From: Shinella kummerowiae
GTDB taxonomy: Bacteria; Pseudomonadota; Alphaproteobacteria; Rhizobiales; Rhizobiaceae
Direction of reading: 5' to 3'
DNA: 64,000 bases
NCBI RefSeq assembly: GCF_009827055.1
Contig: NZ_WUMK01000007.1
Coordinates: 186,001-250,000, forward strand
A program made the translations under genes and the position numbers. Below the pieces are notes generated by a model, which worked only from the letters and a program-made list of their open reading frames with translations, was not told the origin of the DNA and searched no databases. The first letter of the stretch is position 1; every line of letters begins with the position of its first letter. Positions 63,504 to 64,000 of the stretch are shown piece after piece.

Positions 63504-64000
63504 TCAGGCGACGCGGCGGCCGCGGCGTCGGGAATCGCCGGGTTTGCGGGCGAGGGTCTCGTAAAGATCGCGCAGCGCGTCGGGCGACATGGGGGCGGCG
63601 AAGACGTAGCCCTGCACGAGATCGGCACACTGGTACTTGTTGATAAGTGCGAGCTGCTCGCGCGTCTCCACACCCTCGACGACAATGCGCAGGCCGAGTT
63701 CGCGCGAAAGGTTCACCGTGCCGCGCAGCAGTTTGAAGCGGCGCGGGTCCTCGCCGATGTTGCGCACGAAGGAGCGGTCGATCTTGATGACATCGAGCGG
63801 CAGCTGGTCGAGGTAGCTGAGGCTGGAATAGCCGGTGCCGAAATCGTCGATGGCAATGGTGATGCCGCGGGCGCGCAGTTCCTGCAGGATGGCCTGCACC
63901 TTCACCGGCTCCTCCATGAGGCAGCTTTCGGTGACTTCGAGATGCAGCCGGTGCGGCGCGAGATTCGCGGCCTCCAGTGCCTCGGCGACGAGGCCGATAA
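63504..64000 (-). CDS. EAL domain protein, C-terminal part
   Basis: The last 165 residues of an EAL-domain protein; the gene continues past the right edge. Visible motifs are TESCLMEEP (equivalent to the family's E-x-T-E region), IAIDDFGTGYSSLSYL, VIKIDRSFVRNIG and VVEGVETREQL, all matching an active c-di-GMP phosphodiesterase. The EAL triplet itself lies outside the window. The tail is basic (RKPGDSRRRGRRVA). Such proteins usually also have GGDEF and sensory domains upstream. Confidence 0.92.
   Translation of the reverse strand, partial: IGLVAEALEAANLAPHRLHLEVTESCLMEEPVKVQAILQELRARGITIAIDDFGTGYSSLSYLDQLPLDVIKIDRSFVRNIGEDPRRFKLLRGTVNLSRELGLRIVVEGVETREQLALINKYQCADLVQGYVFAAPMSPDALRDLYETLARKPGDSRRRGRRVA

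Overview
The window is chromosome-like DNA from a high-GC alphaproteobacterium, most likely a member of the Rhizobiaceae (Rhizobium/Shinella/Ensifer type). The grounds are the lysS-gltX pair, a sitABCD manganese importer with Mur-like boxes, a three-gene pntA/pntAB/pntB transhydrogenase beside an aa3-oxidase subunit IV, a CtrA-type TTAA-N7-TTAA box, several LacI-controlled sugar loci, and palindromic intergenic repeats of the kind seen in rhizobia. The genus is an inference. I see no rRNA, tRNA, CRISPR array, prophage, plasmid origin or insertion sequence. The window cuts a gene at each end: a CoA-transferase on the left and an EAL-domain protein on the right.

Layout. 1-3853: a divergent LacI-controlled locus with a Gfo/Idh/MocA dehydrogenase and CoA-transferase on one side and a DUF993 aldolase-like protein on the other, with matching operators before each arm. 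3943-7907: uracil-DNA glycosylase, a terpenoid-cyclase-fold protein, a nucleoside hydrolase and a DadA-like oxidoreductase. 8027-11580: sitDCBA with two Mur-like boxes. 11704-19688: a membrane-anchored hypothetical protein, lysS, gltX, an SLC13/RCK transporter, TerC and a Rob-like AraC regulator. 19820-23444: a TetR repressor divergent from an EmrAB-type efflux pump, with paired operators. 23451-29730: a PhzF protein, a Tat-type phosphoesterase and a complete xylR-xylB-xylA operon. 29893-31622: an alpha/beta hydrolase divergent from a TetR gene across a perfect 45-bp palindrome. 31633-39123: LacI divergent from a sugar ABC transporter, followed by a TIM-barrel isomerase and a dehydrogenase.

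39169-44589 holds an HD-GYP protein, an 878-bp gene-free stretch full of perfect hairpins, a GH1 beta-glucosidase and a CHASE4-GGDEF-EAL protein. 44590-51320 holds trhO, a CYTH protein, eda, a DUF533 protein, two small genes, a NicO/DUF1007 nickel-cobalt module and a LysR regulator. 51473-53043 is an ornithine/lysine decarboxylase behind a roughly 400-nt leader that I take to be the speF RNA motif. 53209-58859 is a run of single genes: GNAT, OmpW, NylB-like hydrolase, LysE, Glyoxalase_8, an outer-membrane barrel and a small Gly/Asn-rich secreted protein. 59007-62290 is transhydrogenase plus oxidase subunit IV. 62546-64000 is a FeeM-like acyltransferase behind a CtrA-type box, then the partial EAL gene.

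The main theme is carbohydrate uptake and catabolism under local repressors: three LacI loci, each with visible operators, plus Eda and a beta-glucosidase. A second theme is cyclic-di-GMP turnover (HD-GYP, GGDEF-EAL, EAL). The strongest candidate for something undescribed is the hairpin-rich region at 40336-40822; next are the DUF993 locus and the FeeM-like gene.
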